Translations under genes and position numbers: made by a program
Source of the DNA: Amycolatopsis cihanbeyliensis
Lineage (GTDB): Bacteria > Actinomycetota > Actinomycetes > Mycobacteriales > Pseudonocardiaceae
Reading direction: 5' to 3'
Length of the DNA stretch: 64,000 bases
NCBI RefSeq assembly: GCF_006715045.1
Contig: NZ_VFML01000001.1
Coordinates: forward strand, 6,222,746-6,286,745
Shown: positions 1-8,584 of the stretch, piece by piece
How positions within the stretch are numbered: the stretch's first letter is position 1
Layout of the letters: the number at the start of each line of letters is the position of its first letter
The notes under the pieces: model-generated
Databases searched by the model: none
Seen by the model: only the letters and a program-made list of their open reading frames with translations
What the model was told of the DNA's origin: nothing

Positions 1-1940
1 GCCCCAGAGGGTTGTCCGTTCTGGAACGCCTGTGTGCCAACGAGCGGAAGAAGCCCGCACAATCCGCCCTGACCGTGCATGTCATCGACCCGTGTACTCC
101 CGGAGCCGGCGCCGTGTGGCGCCCCGACCAGTCTCGCCACCTTCTGACGAACACCGTGGCGTCGCAGATCACGGTCTACACCGACGACAGTGCGCAGATC
201 GAAGGACCGATCGAGCCGGGTCCCAGCCTGTACGAATGGGCCAAGGACATGGCCGCGCTTGGCCCGCAGGGCACCCCCGACGACGAGATCCTTGCCGAGG
301 CCCGCAACCTTGGCCCGGACTGTTATCCCACGCGCGCCTTCTACGGGCGTTACCTCCACGACGGTTTCCACCGGGTGGTGCTGCACGCGCCGGAGCACGT
401 CACCATCCACGTGCATCGGTCGCGCGCCGTCGCGATGGCCGACACCCAGGGCATCACCGGCGGCCCGCAGGGCATCCGGCTGGAGAACGGCACTCGGCTC
501 AACCACCTGGATGCCATCGTCCTGGCACAGGGGCACGTATCGGCGGGGCTCACACCCCACCAGGAGAGGATCGCGAGCCTTGCCCGTATCCACCACCTCA
601 GCTATCTCACCCCCGCCAATCCCGCCGACCTGGACCTGAGCACGATCGAACCGGGCGAGACGGTGCTGCTGCGTGGCCTCGGCCTGAACTTCTTCGATCA
701 TATGGCGCTGTTCACCGTGGGCCGCGGCGGATCGTTTGTCCGTGAGGGGAGACGTCTGGTCTATCGGTCGTCAGGACGGGAGCCCGTACTGTCCGCGAGC
801 TCGCGTCGCGGCGTTCCTTACCACGCCCGTGGGGACAACGAGAAGGGCGCCTTCGGCAGGCACCGGCCCCGGCTGCTCACCGAAGAGTTCATCGCGGAGT
901 TGCGTGGTCGCACCGAGGACGGTGAGCGGGTGAACTTCAGCGAGGATCTGTGGCCACTTATCGCCAAGGAGGTGGAGGGCGTCTACTACGGCGCCCTCCT
1001 TGCCTCCTATGGCCGCGAGGGCGACGGTGAGCGCTTTCTCGAGCGGTACCTGCCCCTGCCGGAAGGTACGCAACAGGCCCGGCTGCTGGCCGAGTACGGC
1101 ATCGGCGCCGACGACCGATGGGACTGGGACCGGATCTCGATGCCCTATCGTGGACGCGAGTTCATCGACCGCGACGACTTCTGGTCGTGGCTGCTGGAGT
1201 ACCTGGCAAGGGACGTCCACGAGGCGAAGGCCGGCAATCTCTCCAGCCCGCTCAAATCGGCGCTGGACGTGTTGCGGGACCTGCGCAACGAGATCAGGCT
1301 CGCGGTGGACCACGGTGGCCTGGATGGCAACTCGCACCGCGACGACCTGGAGGGCTGGTACACCCCGCTCAACGCGTTCCTTTCGATCGGCCCGCCCGCT
1401 TCCCGGATCGAGGAGATGATCGCGCTGATCGAGGCCGGAATCCTGGAGCTCACCGGGCCGGGCACGCTGATTCGCATCGACACCGGCGGACGCGCCTTCG
1501 TCGCCGAGTCCAGTCTGGTGCCCGGCCGCCCGGTGCGGTCGAGGATCCTCATCGAGGCCCGGCTGCCCGTACCCAACCTGTGCCGCACGTCGGACCCGCT
1601 GTTGCGCCACCTGCTCGATACCGACCAGTGCGCCCCCTATCGCATCGCCGGATCCTGCGGGGTCAGTTACGAGACCGGCGGGCTCGCGGTCACCGAGCGC
1701 CCCAACCGGCTCCTCGACGTGGAGGGCAGGGCTCATCCGCGGCGCTTCGCCTACGGAGTTCCCACCGAATCCGTGCACTGGGTCACCCAGGCCGGCATCC
1801 GCCCCGGGGTGGACTCGGTGACGCTGCGTGACTCGGATGCGATCGCCCGTGCGGTACTTGCCCTGCCCCCCGTCGCGCACGTGCCCGCCGCGGTGCGGCC
1901 GCCCGCGTCCGAAACGGATCTCACCGGCGTGATCGTATGA
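1..1940 (+). CDS. FAD/NAD(P)-binding protein, 5' end cut by window
   Basis: The frame is already open at position 3 and reads P-R-G-L-S-V-L-E-R-L before any ATG. This matches the GPRG-x-SVLERL stretch just after the dinucleotide-binding glycines of the NAD_binding_9 (HI0933-like) family, so the TTG at 12 is not the start and the first residues lie outside the window. About 645 residues remain. The PGAGAVWRPDQ region and later segments fit the large FAD/NAD(P)-binding proteins of actinomycetes. Such proteins are flavoenzyme-like, but few have a known substrate. It is followed on the same strand by a START-like protein (131 bp gap) and an MpaB-type oxygenase, so it may be a redox partner or tailoring enzyme of the cluster. 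The family call is fairly secure; the role is inference. Confidence 0.7.
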   Translation, partial: PRGLSVLERLCANERKKPAQSALTVHVIDPCTPGAGAVWRPDQSRHLLTNTVASQITVYTDDSAQIEGPIEPGPSLYEWAKDMAALGPQGTPDDEILAEARNLGPDCYPTRAFYGRYLHDGFHRVVLHAPEHVTIHVHRSRAVAMADTQGITGGPQGIRLENGTRLNHLDAIVLAQGHVSAGLTPHQERIASLARIHHLSYLTPANPADLDLSTIEPGETVLLRGLGLNFFDHMALFTVGRGGSFVREGRRLVYRSSGREPVLSASSRRGVPYHARGDNEKGAFGRHRPRLLTEEFIAELRGRTEDGERVNFSEDLWPLIAKEVEGVYYGALLASYGREGDGERFLERYLPLPEGTQQARLLAEYGIGADDRWDWDRISMPYRGREFIDRDDFWSWLLEYLARDVHEAKAGNLSSPLKSALDVLRDLRNEIRLAVDHGGLDGNSHRDDLEGWYTPLNAFLSIGPPASRIEEMIALIEAGILELTGPGTLIRIDTGGRAFVAESSLVPGRPVRSRILIEARLPVPNLCRTSDPLLRHLLDTDQCAPYRIAGSCGVSYETGGLAVTERPNRLLDVEGRAHPRRFAYGVPTESVHWVTQAGIRPGVDSVTLRDSDAIARAVLALPPVAHVPAAVRPPASETDLTGVIV

Positions 1941-2071
1941 CCGAGCAACCGTGAGGCGGCGGCCCTGTGCGGTCCGGCCGGCTACACCGGCCTCGCAGGG
2001 AGGCATGACAAACCTGACGAACCCCGATCCGGCCGATGGCCGGTGCGGAGGGTCGCTGAGAGGATCTGGAC

Positions 2072-2614
2072 ATGAATGCATCCATTATCGAACAATCGCC
2101 GCTTTTCGAGCTCAGGGCCGATCTGCCCGTCGCGGCCACACCGGATGAGGTCTATGCGGTGGTCAGCGACCTGACCCGCAGCGCGGAGTGGAGCCCGGAA
2201 TGCAAAGGAGGAGAGTGGATCTCCGGTGAGCCGTCGACGGTCGGGGCGATCTTCCGTGGCGAGAACCTGCGTAGCGAAGAAGTGGTTTCCTGGGCTCCGC
2301 TGGTACGCGGCACGTGGTACACCGAGTCCAGGGTCGTCGCGGCCGAACCCGGTCGCACCTTCCGCTGGATGATGCTCTCCCATGCCAAGGAAAGCCAGGA
2401 CAGCGTCTGGGGCTTCGACATCGAGGCCGCGGAGGACGGCTGCGTGCTCGTCCACCACTTCCGGATGGGAAGAGCCACCGCGGGGATCCACAAGATCGTC
2501 GAGGAACTGGAGGAGACGGCACGGGAGCGGTTCGTCGCCGACTGGACGGCGAAGCTGAAGCAGGACCTCGACGAGACACTCGAGCACATCAGGGACGTCA
2601 TCGTGACGACATAG
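2072..2614 (+). CDS. SRPBCC (START/polyketide-cyclase-like) protein
   Basis: A 180-residue protein with the SRPBCC fold pattern: an early V-A-A-T-P-D-E-V-Y strand and helix, the R-S-A-E-W-S-P-E turn near residue 35, an F-R-W-M strand in the middle, and a long C-terminal helix rich in E, L and K. The fold forms a deep hydrophobic pocket and serves as lipid or aromatic carrier, cyclase or aromatase. The ATG is preceded by AGAGG at a good distance. It sits between the flavin-binding protein and the oxygenase, 40 bp from the latter, apparently in one operon. Holding or folding a hydrophobic prenylated intermediate is a reasonable guess, but no catalytic residue identifies a reaction. Confidence 0.75.
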   Translation: MNASIIEQSPLFELRADLPVAATPDEVYAVVSDLTRSAEWSPECKGGEWISGEPSTVGAIFRGENLRSEEVVSWAPLVRGTWYTESRVVAAEPGRTFRWMMLSHAKESQDSVWGFDIEAAEDGCVLVHHFRMGRATAGIHKIVEELEETARERFVADWTAKLKQDLDETLEHIRDVIVTT

Positions 2615-2654
2615 CGGTCCGAGTCAGACTGATTGCCGAGAAAGGAAAGATGAC

Positions 2655-3626
2655 ATGGTATCGCTACTCCTGAGCAAGCGGCGCACCGAGCAGCGGTACG
2701 CACGGCTGCGCGAAATCGAGAGCATGGATGTTGGGACGCACTACACCCGTATCTGGTACCTCGCGATGGGAACCGAGTTTCCCTGGGACTACAGCCTGTC
2801 AGGGGCACTCGGTTTCTACAACAGTATCGCCCCGCGCGGTATCGCCGATATACTGGTGCGGACAGGCGAGCTGACGGGTAACACCCGGCGGCGAATGGAG
2901 CACCACGGCGCCATCAGCCTCGAAATAGCTCGGCGCGGATGCCGGGAGCCCAGCGGCAAAGCGGCGGTCCGGCAGTTGAACCGCATTCACCACAACGCCA
3001 TCAAAAGCATCAGTACCCATGGGCACGAGTTCACCATCACCAATGAGATGTACCTGTTCGTGCTGGCCACCAGCATGCTCACCCAGATGCGGTGGGTCGA
3101 CCGCCACGGCTGGCGCCCGCTGAGCGAACAGGAGCGCAAGGCCGCCTGCCTGCATTTCAGGGAGCAGGGCAAGAACATGGGTATGACCGGTATTCCCGAG
3201 TCCTACGACGAATTCGTGCGCCTGCACGACGATTACGTCGACACTCACGTCCACTATTCACCCGAGGCGGAAAAGCTCTACCGGGCGACACAGGATGTCA
3301 TCATCGGGCCGCTGGTCGGATGGCTTCCTGCTCGGCTGACCACGATCGGAACCCGGGTCGCCAGGGCCGTCGTGCCCGCGCTGCTGACCCCGCACCTACG
3401 CAGGGCGTTCGGCGTTGCCACCCCTTCACCGTTGTTGCGCGCAGCCGTGCGCCTGGCCATCAAGGCGCGCTCGGCATATGTGCGCCGGACACCACCACGC
3501 CAACACCCGATCTATCCTGATCCCCTGCCCACCACGGATTTCCCGCAGGCAGACTATGAGTGGGCGCAGCTCGGGCCATCGCATTCCGGCAGTGCGACGC
3601 CCGGATGTGGTATCCGGCCCGCCTGA
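2655..3626 (+). CDS. MpaB/Lcp-type (DUF2236) oxygenase
   Basis: A 323-residue protein of the DUF2236 family. It shows the family's L-N-R-I-H-H-N motif (about residues 108-114), the E-M-Y-L-F-V-L-A-T-S-M-L helix (131-142) followed by W-V-D-R-H-G-W-R-P-L, and the G-M-T-G-I-P segment near 180. Characterised relatives are haem enzymes that cut isoprenoid double bonds oxidatively: latex-clearing protein Lcp on rubber, and fungal MpaB, which cleaves the farnesyl chain in mycophenolic acid biosynthesis. In a window with polyprenyl synthase and UbiA prenyltransferase genes, oxidative trimming of a prenyl chain is an attractive but unproven role. AAAGGAAAG precedes the ATG. The 3' end overlaps the convergent ketoreductase gene by 73 bp. 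Confidence 0.75.
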   Translation: MVSLLLSKRRTEQRYARLREIESMDVGTHYTRIWYLAMGTEFPWDYSLSGALGFYNSIAPRGIADILVRTGELTGNTRRRMEHHGAISLEIARRGCREPSGKAAVRQLNRIHHNAIKSISTHGHEFTITNEMYLFVLATSMLTQMRWVDRHGWRPLSEQERKAACLHFREQGKNMGMTGIPESYDEFVRLHDDYVDTHVHYSPEAEKLYRATQDVIIGPLVGWLPARLTTIGTRVARAVVPALLTPHLRRAFGVATPSPLLRAAVRLAIKARSAYVRRTPPRQHPIYPDPLPTTDFPQADYEWAQLGPSHSGSATPGCGIRPA

Positions 3627-4606
3627 GACCAGCCGGCTGATGAGACCATCGGTCCGGCGTGCCGGAGCACTTCGTGCAGCAGATCGGCCTGTGCAAGGCA
3701 GTCTGCTCGCGGTGCCGCGCCCGCGTGTACGGCGGCGACGAAGGCGGTAACGGTGTTGGCCACCTGATCGTCCGGGTCCAGCCGGATCTCCCGCGGGCCG
3801 AACCGGTTCTCGAGGCGCAATACCGGCGCGTGGTCCGCGGGCGGGGTAAAGGCGCGGTCGACGGTGATCCGGCCCGTGCTTCCCCAGAGCTCGTAGGCAT
3901 TGCGGTACGCGTGGTCCAGCCCGAAGGTCAGCTGCCCGCTGATCCCCCCGGGGCTGCGCAGCAGCGCCGAGCCCGCGGTGTGCACCGCGTAGCCGGTGCC
4001 CCTGGTGAGGGTGGCTCCCACCACCTGAAGGCCGGGGCCGAGCAAGTGCAGCGCGGCGCGAACCGGATAGACGCCGGTGTCCCAGAGCGCCCCGCCGTCC
4101 AGCTCGGGACGGTAGCGGATGTCGTCGCCCGGCAGCCTGGGGACGGCGAAGGCGGACTGGAAGGCTCGCAGCTCCCCAATGGCATCGTCCGCGACCAGCT
4201 GACGTACCCGCGCGTGCTGGCTGTGGTGGATGAACATGACGTTCTCCATCAGCGCCAGCCCGAGCGAGCCGGCCAGTTCGAACAGCCGGGCGGACCGGTC
4301 CCGATCCGTGGTCAGCGGTTTCTCAGCGAGTACATGCTTTCCCGCCCACAGCGCCGCTTCCACCCAGTCGGCATGCAGCGCCGCCGGCAGCGGTACGTAA
4401 ACCGCCTGGACGGTGTCGTCCCGCAGCAGGGCCGCGTAGCCGTGCACCGCGCGGCAGTCGTACTCCTTGGCGAGTGCATCCGCCTGCGCCGCGTCCCGGC
4501 TGGCTACCGCGGCGACCTCGGTGTCTGCGGCCGCGGCGAAGGCGGGAAGCATGCGGTGCCGGGCGATGGCCGCACAACCCAGCACGCCGATCCGGACCGG
4601 CGCCAT
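3554..4606 (-). CDS. NDP-hexose 3-ketoreductase (Gfo/Idh/MocA family)
   Basis: A 350-residue oxidoreductase with an N-terminal Rossmann motif (I-G-V-L-G-C-A-A-I-A, residues about 6-15), the A-E-K-P-L catalytic-lysine motif near residue 94, and a Gfo/Idh/MocA C-terminal domain containing W-D-T-G-V-Y-P. Relatives in deoxysugar pathways (TylC1, EryBII-like) reduce the 3-keto group formed by the 2,3-dehydratase, giving NDP-4-keto-2,6-dideoxyglucose. The 2,3-dehydratase partner lies at 11285-12688. The ATG shares one base with the stop of the upstream epimerase (TGATG), so the two are translationally coupled. It is the last gene of the sugar operon. Confidence 0.85.
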   Translation of the reverse strand: MAPVRIGVLGCAAIARHRMLPAFAAAADTEVAAVASRDAAQADALAKEYDCRAVHGYAALLRDDTVQAVYVPLPAALHADWVEAALWAGKHVLAEKPLTTDRDRSARLFELAGSLGLALMENVMFIHHSQHARVRQLVADDAIGELRAFQSAFAVPRLPGDDIRYRPELDGGALWDTGVYPVRAALHLLGPGLQVVGATLTRGTGYAVHTAGSALLRSPGGISGQLTFGLDHAYRNAYELWGSTGRITVDRAFTPPADHAPVLRLENRFGPREIRLDPDDQVANTVTAFVAAVHAGAAPRADCLAQADLLHEVLRHAGPMVSSAGWSQAGRIPHPGVALPECDGPSCAHS

Positions 4607-5178
4607 CACGCCGGCCGCCAGAGTGGGAGAATTCCGGTGGACAACGCCTCGGCCAGTCCGATCGCGTGAGTGTCCTTCTCGGACATGAGCGGCGCCTCGG
4701 TGAAACCCCATGGAAGCGCGAGATCCGGATCCAAGGGGTTGAGATCGATCTGCGTTCCGGGTACGAACATCGTGGACATGATGTAGCAGATACAGGTGTC
4801 CTCGGTGAGTGCGAGGAAGCCGTGCCCCACGCCCTCTGGCAGGTAGACCGAAACTCCCGAGGCCGCGTCGAGCACGGCCGAATGGTAACGGCCGAAGGCG
4901 GGGGAGCCCACCCGCAGATCCACCACGATGTCGCGCAGCGCACCGCGTACGCAGGTGACGTACTTCGCCTGTCCTGGCGGGGTCACCGCGCTGTGGATGC
5001 CGCGCAGCGTGTTGCCGCGGGACACGGAGTAGCTGATCTGCTTTGGCACGAAGGGCTCGTTCAGCATGCGCTCGAACGTGTCGGCACGCATGGACTCGTA
5101 GAAGCTCCCCCGGTCGTCCCGGTGCTGGTGCGGGGTGATGACGTACGCTCCGGGAACCGCGGTTTCGGCGACATGCAT
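4606..5178 (-). CDS. dTDP-4-keto-deoxysugar 5- or 3,5-epimerase (RmlC family)
   Basis: A 190-residue RmlC-type cupin. The active-site region L-R-G-I-H-S (catalytic His at about residue 62) is followed by P-P-G-Q-A-K-Y-V-T-C-V-R-G and D-I-V-V-D-L-R-V-G-S-P, typical of epimerases in antibiotic sugar clusters. These enzymes epimerise C5 (or C3 and C5) of NDP-4-keto-6-deoxyhexoses and so set the L configuration. Together with the C3-methyltransferase this points to an L-sugar such as L-mycarose or L-axenose. GGAGAG lies upstream of the ATG. The gene is followed with a one-base overlap by the 3-ketoreductase. Whether it acts at C5 only cannot be told from the sequence. Confidence 0.85.
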   Translation of the reverse strand: MHVAETAVPGAYVITPHQHRDDRGSFYESMRADTFERMLNEPFVPKQISYSVSRGNTLRGIHSAVTPPGQAKYVTCVRGALRDIVVDLRVGSPAFGRYHSAVLDAASGVSVYLPEGVGHGFLALTEDTCICYIMSTMFVPGTQIDLNPLDPDLALPWGFTEAPLMSEKDTHAIGLAEALSTGILPLWRPA

Positions 5179-5236
5179 TCGCAGCTCTCCTTTCCCGCGT
5201 ACCGAGTGGCCGCGCGATTGACGGGGACTCCTCCGG

Positions 5237-6340
5237 TCAGCCGGCCAACTTCTCCATTACGGGCACGATCTCGGCTGGGGCTGGCAGTGCGGCGATCTCC
5301 CGCGAAAGCTCGCGCGCCCGTTCCCCGTACCCCGGGTTCGACAGCAAGTCGTTGCAGGCAGCGACGATGTTCTCCGGACGCTGCTCGTCCGAGGTGAGGG
5401 TGAGCGCGGCACCGTAGTCGACCACCTGCTGCGTCGCCGCCGTCGGGTACTCCGGGTTGGCGATCAGCTGCGGGACGCCGGCGTTCAGTGCGGTCATGTC
5501 GGTGCCGCCGCCGCCATGGTGGATGATGATGTCGCAGGTGGGTGCCAGGATGTCCAGCGGAACCCAGCCGATTCGCACACCGGGCAGGTCCGCGCGTAGC
5601 TCCTCGGCGATCTGTTCGGGTGCCCCGACCACGATCTCCACGTTCAGTCCGGAAAGGTTCCGGATCATCTCCAGCAGGGCATCGCCGCTGAACAGCCGGG
5701 TACCGGCGGTGAGGTACACCCTGGGACGGTCTCCCTTGGCGTACATCCACTGCTCGAGCGGCTGTTGCGGATTCGCCGGGATCCACCGCATCGGTTGTGC
5801 GGGCACGGCGTCCGGTGGCAGCAGGCTGGGTGGGCAGACGCCGAGCCACAGGTCGGGGGCGGGAACCTGAGCCAGGTTCAGTTCGGCGAGCAGCGGCTGT
5901 AGCACCTCGATGGCGCCGGGGTCGTACATCCGTGCGTCGATGCGGTCCCACTCCAGCCGCACCGACGGGACGCCGAGGTGATGAGCGAGGAGCGGAGCGC
6001 AATAGAACATGCCGCCGCCGACCACGATATCCGGGCGCCAATGCTCCGACAGCTCAAGTAGTGGCTCCAAGCTGTTGATGGCTATCTCGGCGTACACTCC
6101 GCCGACCGCCTTGGCCTGTTCCACCGGATCCTCTGGCATCGAGCCGACGAAGGCGCTGACCTCCTCTATCGAAAGGGGAGAGATCTTCACCGGAGGTAGG
6201 CCGACGCTGGCTATCCTCGGCAGGACCCATTCGATCCCTCCCATCAGGACCTGGTGTCCGGCGTTGCGGACCGCGGTTGCCAGCGGGGCGTGCGAAAAGA
6301 TCGGGTACGGGCTATTCCCTGGTACGAACAGAACCTTCAT
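5237..6340 (-). CDS. GT1-family macrolide-type glycosyltransferase
   Basis: A 367-residue GT-B glycosyltransferase. It starts M-K-V-L-F-V-P-G-N, has an N-terminal acceptor domain, and carries the C-terminal sugar-nucleotide signature H-H-G-G-G-G-T at about residue 280, followed by A-L-N-A-G-V-P-Q-L. This is the EryCIII/DesVII type found in antibiotic clusters. It is the only glycosyltransferase in the window and lies in the deoxysugar operon, so it presumably transfers the C-methylated dideoxyhexose. No DesVIII-type activator gene is seen. GGAG precedes the start. The acceptor is inferred to be the prenylated 3-hydroxyanthranilate. Confidence 0.88.
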   Translation of the reverse strand: MKVLFVPGNSPYPIFSHAPLATAVRNAGHQVLMGGIEWVLPRIASVGLPPVKISPLSIEEVSAFVGSMPEDPVEQAKAVGGVYAEIAINSLEPLLELSEHWRPDIVVGGGMFYCAPLLAHHLGVPSVRLEWDRIDARMYDPGAIEVLQPLLAELNLAQVPAPDLWLGVCPPSLLPPDAVPAQPMRWIPANPQQPLEQWMYAKGDRPRVYLTAGTRLFSGDALLEMIRNLSGLNVEIVVGAPEQIAEELRADLPGVRIGWVPLDILAPTCDIIIHHGGGGTDMTALNAGVPQLIANPEYPTAATQQVVDYGAALTLTSDEQRPENIVAACNDLLSNPGYGERARELSREIAALPAPAEIVPVMEKLAG

Positions 6341-6381
6341 GGTGTCTCCTGGTGGGATGGAGGCCGGCCGCGGGGTGCCGG

Positions 6382-7725
6382 TCAACTGACCGTGGTGAGT
6401 GCTGCCGCGGCCCTGACGCCGGACAGCAGCGCGGCCTCCGTGGTCGGGGCGTTGAAATAGTCGCCTGCGAAGACCACGGGCGCGCCCTGCTGTCGCATCA
6501 CCTGAACCGCCTGGTGGTAGCGACCAGGTGCCGGAATCGGAAACCCGTAAGGACGTTCGGCGATCCGGAACGGCTGGGCGTCGGTTGGGAAGTCCGGCCA
6601 CAACGTGGTCAGCAGCGGGGTGACCGCGGCGAACTGCTCCTCCTCGGTGCGGCCGATCAGGCGGCGGGTATTGGCCCGGCCCGGGTAGGTGAACACCAGG
6701 AGCTTGTCCACGAGCCCGCCATGTGCGTCCCGCACCTGGCGCGGGTGGGTGATCATGTTTCGTAGCGGTGGGTCGTCCGGGCCGCCGGCCACGATATGTG
6801 CTTCGGCCGGCATGCTGCCCGCGTCGACCAGGTAGGAGACCGAAAGGGCCGGTTCGTACTCCTGAGTTTCCAGGAACTTGCGGGCCGTGGAACCAACGAC
6901 ATCCGGCGGCATGGCCGCGGTGAGCTTCGCGGCGATCGGGGCGGGGGTGGCGATCAGCACGTCGTCGAACGTCTCGGTGACCGGTTCGCCCTCGGTGTGC
7001 AGTGCGGTGACCCTTACCTTGCCGTCGACCAGTCGCAGGTCGGTGACCTGGTGGCTGAGCCGGAGGTCGGCGCCCTCCGCGTTCTTCTCGGCGATGATCT
7101 CCATGCCACCCCGGAACACGTAGAAGCCGGAGCCGCCCATCCAGGCCAGTAGCGCCCTGGCGTGCACGGCGGAGATGTCCTCGCACGCGAAGTTCCAGAA
7201 CCCTTCGATCTGAGGTCGCAGCAGGAAGTCGAAGCCGCGCCGGGAAACGTGCCGGTAGCCGTATTCGGCGGCGGTGCTTCCATCGTCGAGCGGTGCGGAC
7301 ATGATCGGGTCGAACAGGCTGAGCTCATTGCGCCTGCGGACTTCTCTCAAGGTGGTGAACAGGAACGAGAACCGGTCCTTGAGCGAGACGTGCTTGTAGC
7401 TGAGCAGGCTGCGCGGGGAGTCAGAGGACAGGCTCACCGGCACGCCGTTGTCGACGACGAAGACGTCGCTGGAGAGCTGAACGAGCTCGTCGGAAAGCCC
7501 GTACTCGCGGATGTGTTCGGACATCAGTTGATAGAAGCTGACGTACATGAGGTTGATGCCCACATCGGGTTCGATCTCGGGGCTGTGCCACGAACGAGCT
7601 CGCCCGCCGAGCCCGTCCGCTGTTTCGAAGATGACAACCTCCCTTCCTGCCGTGATGAGCTCCTTGGCAGCGGCGCAACCGGCCATGCCACCACCGATGA
7701 TTGCGGTCCTCGCGCCACCGGACAT
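6382..7725 (-). CDS. FAD-dependent amine-oxidase/desaturase-like oxidoreductase
   Basis: A protein of about 447 residues with an N-terminal FAD motif (I-I-G-G-G-M-A-G-C then E-T-A-D-G-L-G-G-R-A-R), and a C-terminal F-A-G-D-Y motif closing the FAD site. This layout belongs to the protoporphyrinogen oxidase, phytoene desaturase and amine oxidase superfamily. There are two candidate ATGs at 7731 and 7725. The second sits nine bases from a strong GGAGG and is preferred. In this operon it could oxidise or isomerise the isoprenoid chain or act on the sugar or aromatic amine; the sequence does not decide. The long hydrophobic stretches usual in carotenoid enzymes are weak. Confidence 0.75.
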   Translation of the reverse strand: MSGGARTAIIGGGMAGCAAAKELITAGREVVIFETADGLGGRARSWHSPEIEPDVGINLMYVSFYQLMSEHIREYGLSDELVQLSSDVFVVDNGVPVSLSSDSPRSLLSYKHVSLKDRFSFLFTTLREVRRRNELSLFDPIMSAPLDDGSTAAEYGYRHVSRRGFDFLLRPQIEGFWNFACEDISAVHARALLAWMGGSGFYVFRGGMEIIAEKNAEGADLRLSHQVTDLRLVDGKVRVTALHTEGEPVTETFDDVLIATPAPIAAKLTAAMPPDVVGSTARKFLETQEYEPALSVSYLVDAGSMPAEAHIVAGGPDDPPLRNMITHPRQVRDAHGGLVDKLLVFTYPGRANTRRLIGRTEEEQFAAVTPLLTTLWPDFPTDAQPFRIAERPYGFPIPAPGRYHQAVQVMRQQGAPVVFAGDYFNAPTTEAALLSGVRAAAALTTVS

Positions 7726-7773
7726 GTGCATCTACCTCCGTCGTCAGGGTGAGAAGTTGTTGGTACGCCGCCC

Positions 7774-8553
7774 TCAGTGAGTCATCACGTCACCGTGCGG
7801 GGTCTCCAGCCCCTGACCGAGGCCGCCGTCCACGGCCAGCTCGATCCCGGTGGTGAAGGTGGCGTCGAAGCCGAGGAACAGCACCGCGGTGGCGACCTCC
7901 TCCGGCAAGCCGAAGCGCCCCATCGGGGTCATTTCCTCGCCCTCGGACTGGTTGGCGGCGCGCAGCTCGTCGGAGATTCCCGCGATGCCCATGGTCGGGG
8001 TCTGCGTGAAGCCGGGGCTGACCGCGTTGACCCGGATGCTCCTCGGTACCAGTTCGGCGGCGAAAACCCTGGTGAAGGCGCGAACGGCGGCCTTCATCCC
8101 GGTGCCTACGCTGGTGGCGACGAACCCCAGTCCGGTGACGACAGCGGTGGTGAATACGAACGAGCCGCCTTCGGAGACCAACGGAGCCAGCCGTTGGGCG
8201 GTGAAGAACGCGCCTTTGGTGTTGACGGCGAACATCTTGTCGTAGGTGTCTTCGGTGACCTTCTCGAGCGGGTCGAACCGGATGAAGCCGACGTTGACGA
8301 ATACGAAGTCGACCTGGCCGAAGGTATCCTCGACTGTTTTACCCAGCGCGTCGATATCGGTCATGCTCGCCGCGTCCGAGCGCACGACGTGCGCCGTCGA
8401 CCCGAGTTCGCGCCGTGCCGCTTGAATGTTCTCCTCGTTGAGGCCGGTGAGCAACACCTCGGCCCCGCCGTCGAGCAGTGCCTTGACGACCGCCATGCCG
8501 ATCCCGTGCGTCCCACCGGTGACCACGGCCTTCTTACCATCGAACCTATTCAT
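7774..8553 (-). CDS. SDR-family protein lacking the catalytic tyrosine
   Basis: A 259-residue Rossmann protein with the cofactor motif T-G-G-T-H-G-I-G (residues 12-19) and the C-terminal S-P-G-F motif of classical SDRs. In the active site the usual Y-x-x-x-K reads G-T-G-M-K: Lys154 is present but residue 150 is Gly where Tyr is expected, and the usual Ser about 13 residues earlier is Ala/Val. The N-N-A-G motif reads V-N-V-G. It therefore probably does not work as a normal keto-reductase. By position between the C-methyltransferase and the FAD enzyme it would otherwise be the obvious 4-ketoreductase of the sugar pathway, which remains otherwise unassigned. GAAGGG precedes the ATG. Confidence 0.75.
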   Translation of the reverse strand: MNRFDGKKAVVTGGTHGIGMAVVKALLDGGAEVLLTGLNEENIQAARRELGSTAHVVRSDAASMTDIDALGKTVEDTFGQVDFVFVNVGFIRFDPLEKVTEDTYDKMFAVNTKGAFFTAQRLAPLVSEGGSFVFTTAVVTGLGFVATSVGTGMKAAVRAFTRVFAAELVPRSIRVNAVSPGFTQTPTMGIAGISDELRAANQSEGEEMTPMGRFGLPEEVATAVLFLGFDATFTTGIELAVDGGLGQGLETPHGDVMTH

Positions 8554-8584
8554 GGGACCCTTCTCGACGTTTGTGGACAGGGGG

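Noticed and set aside
771..2081. Long minus-strand frame opposite the first gene
   Set aside because: Composition is that of a shadow frame of a high-GC gene; no motifs, and the plus-strand frame matches a known family.
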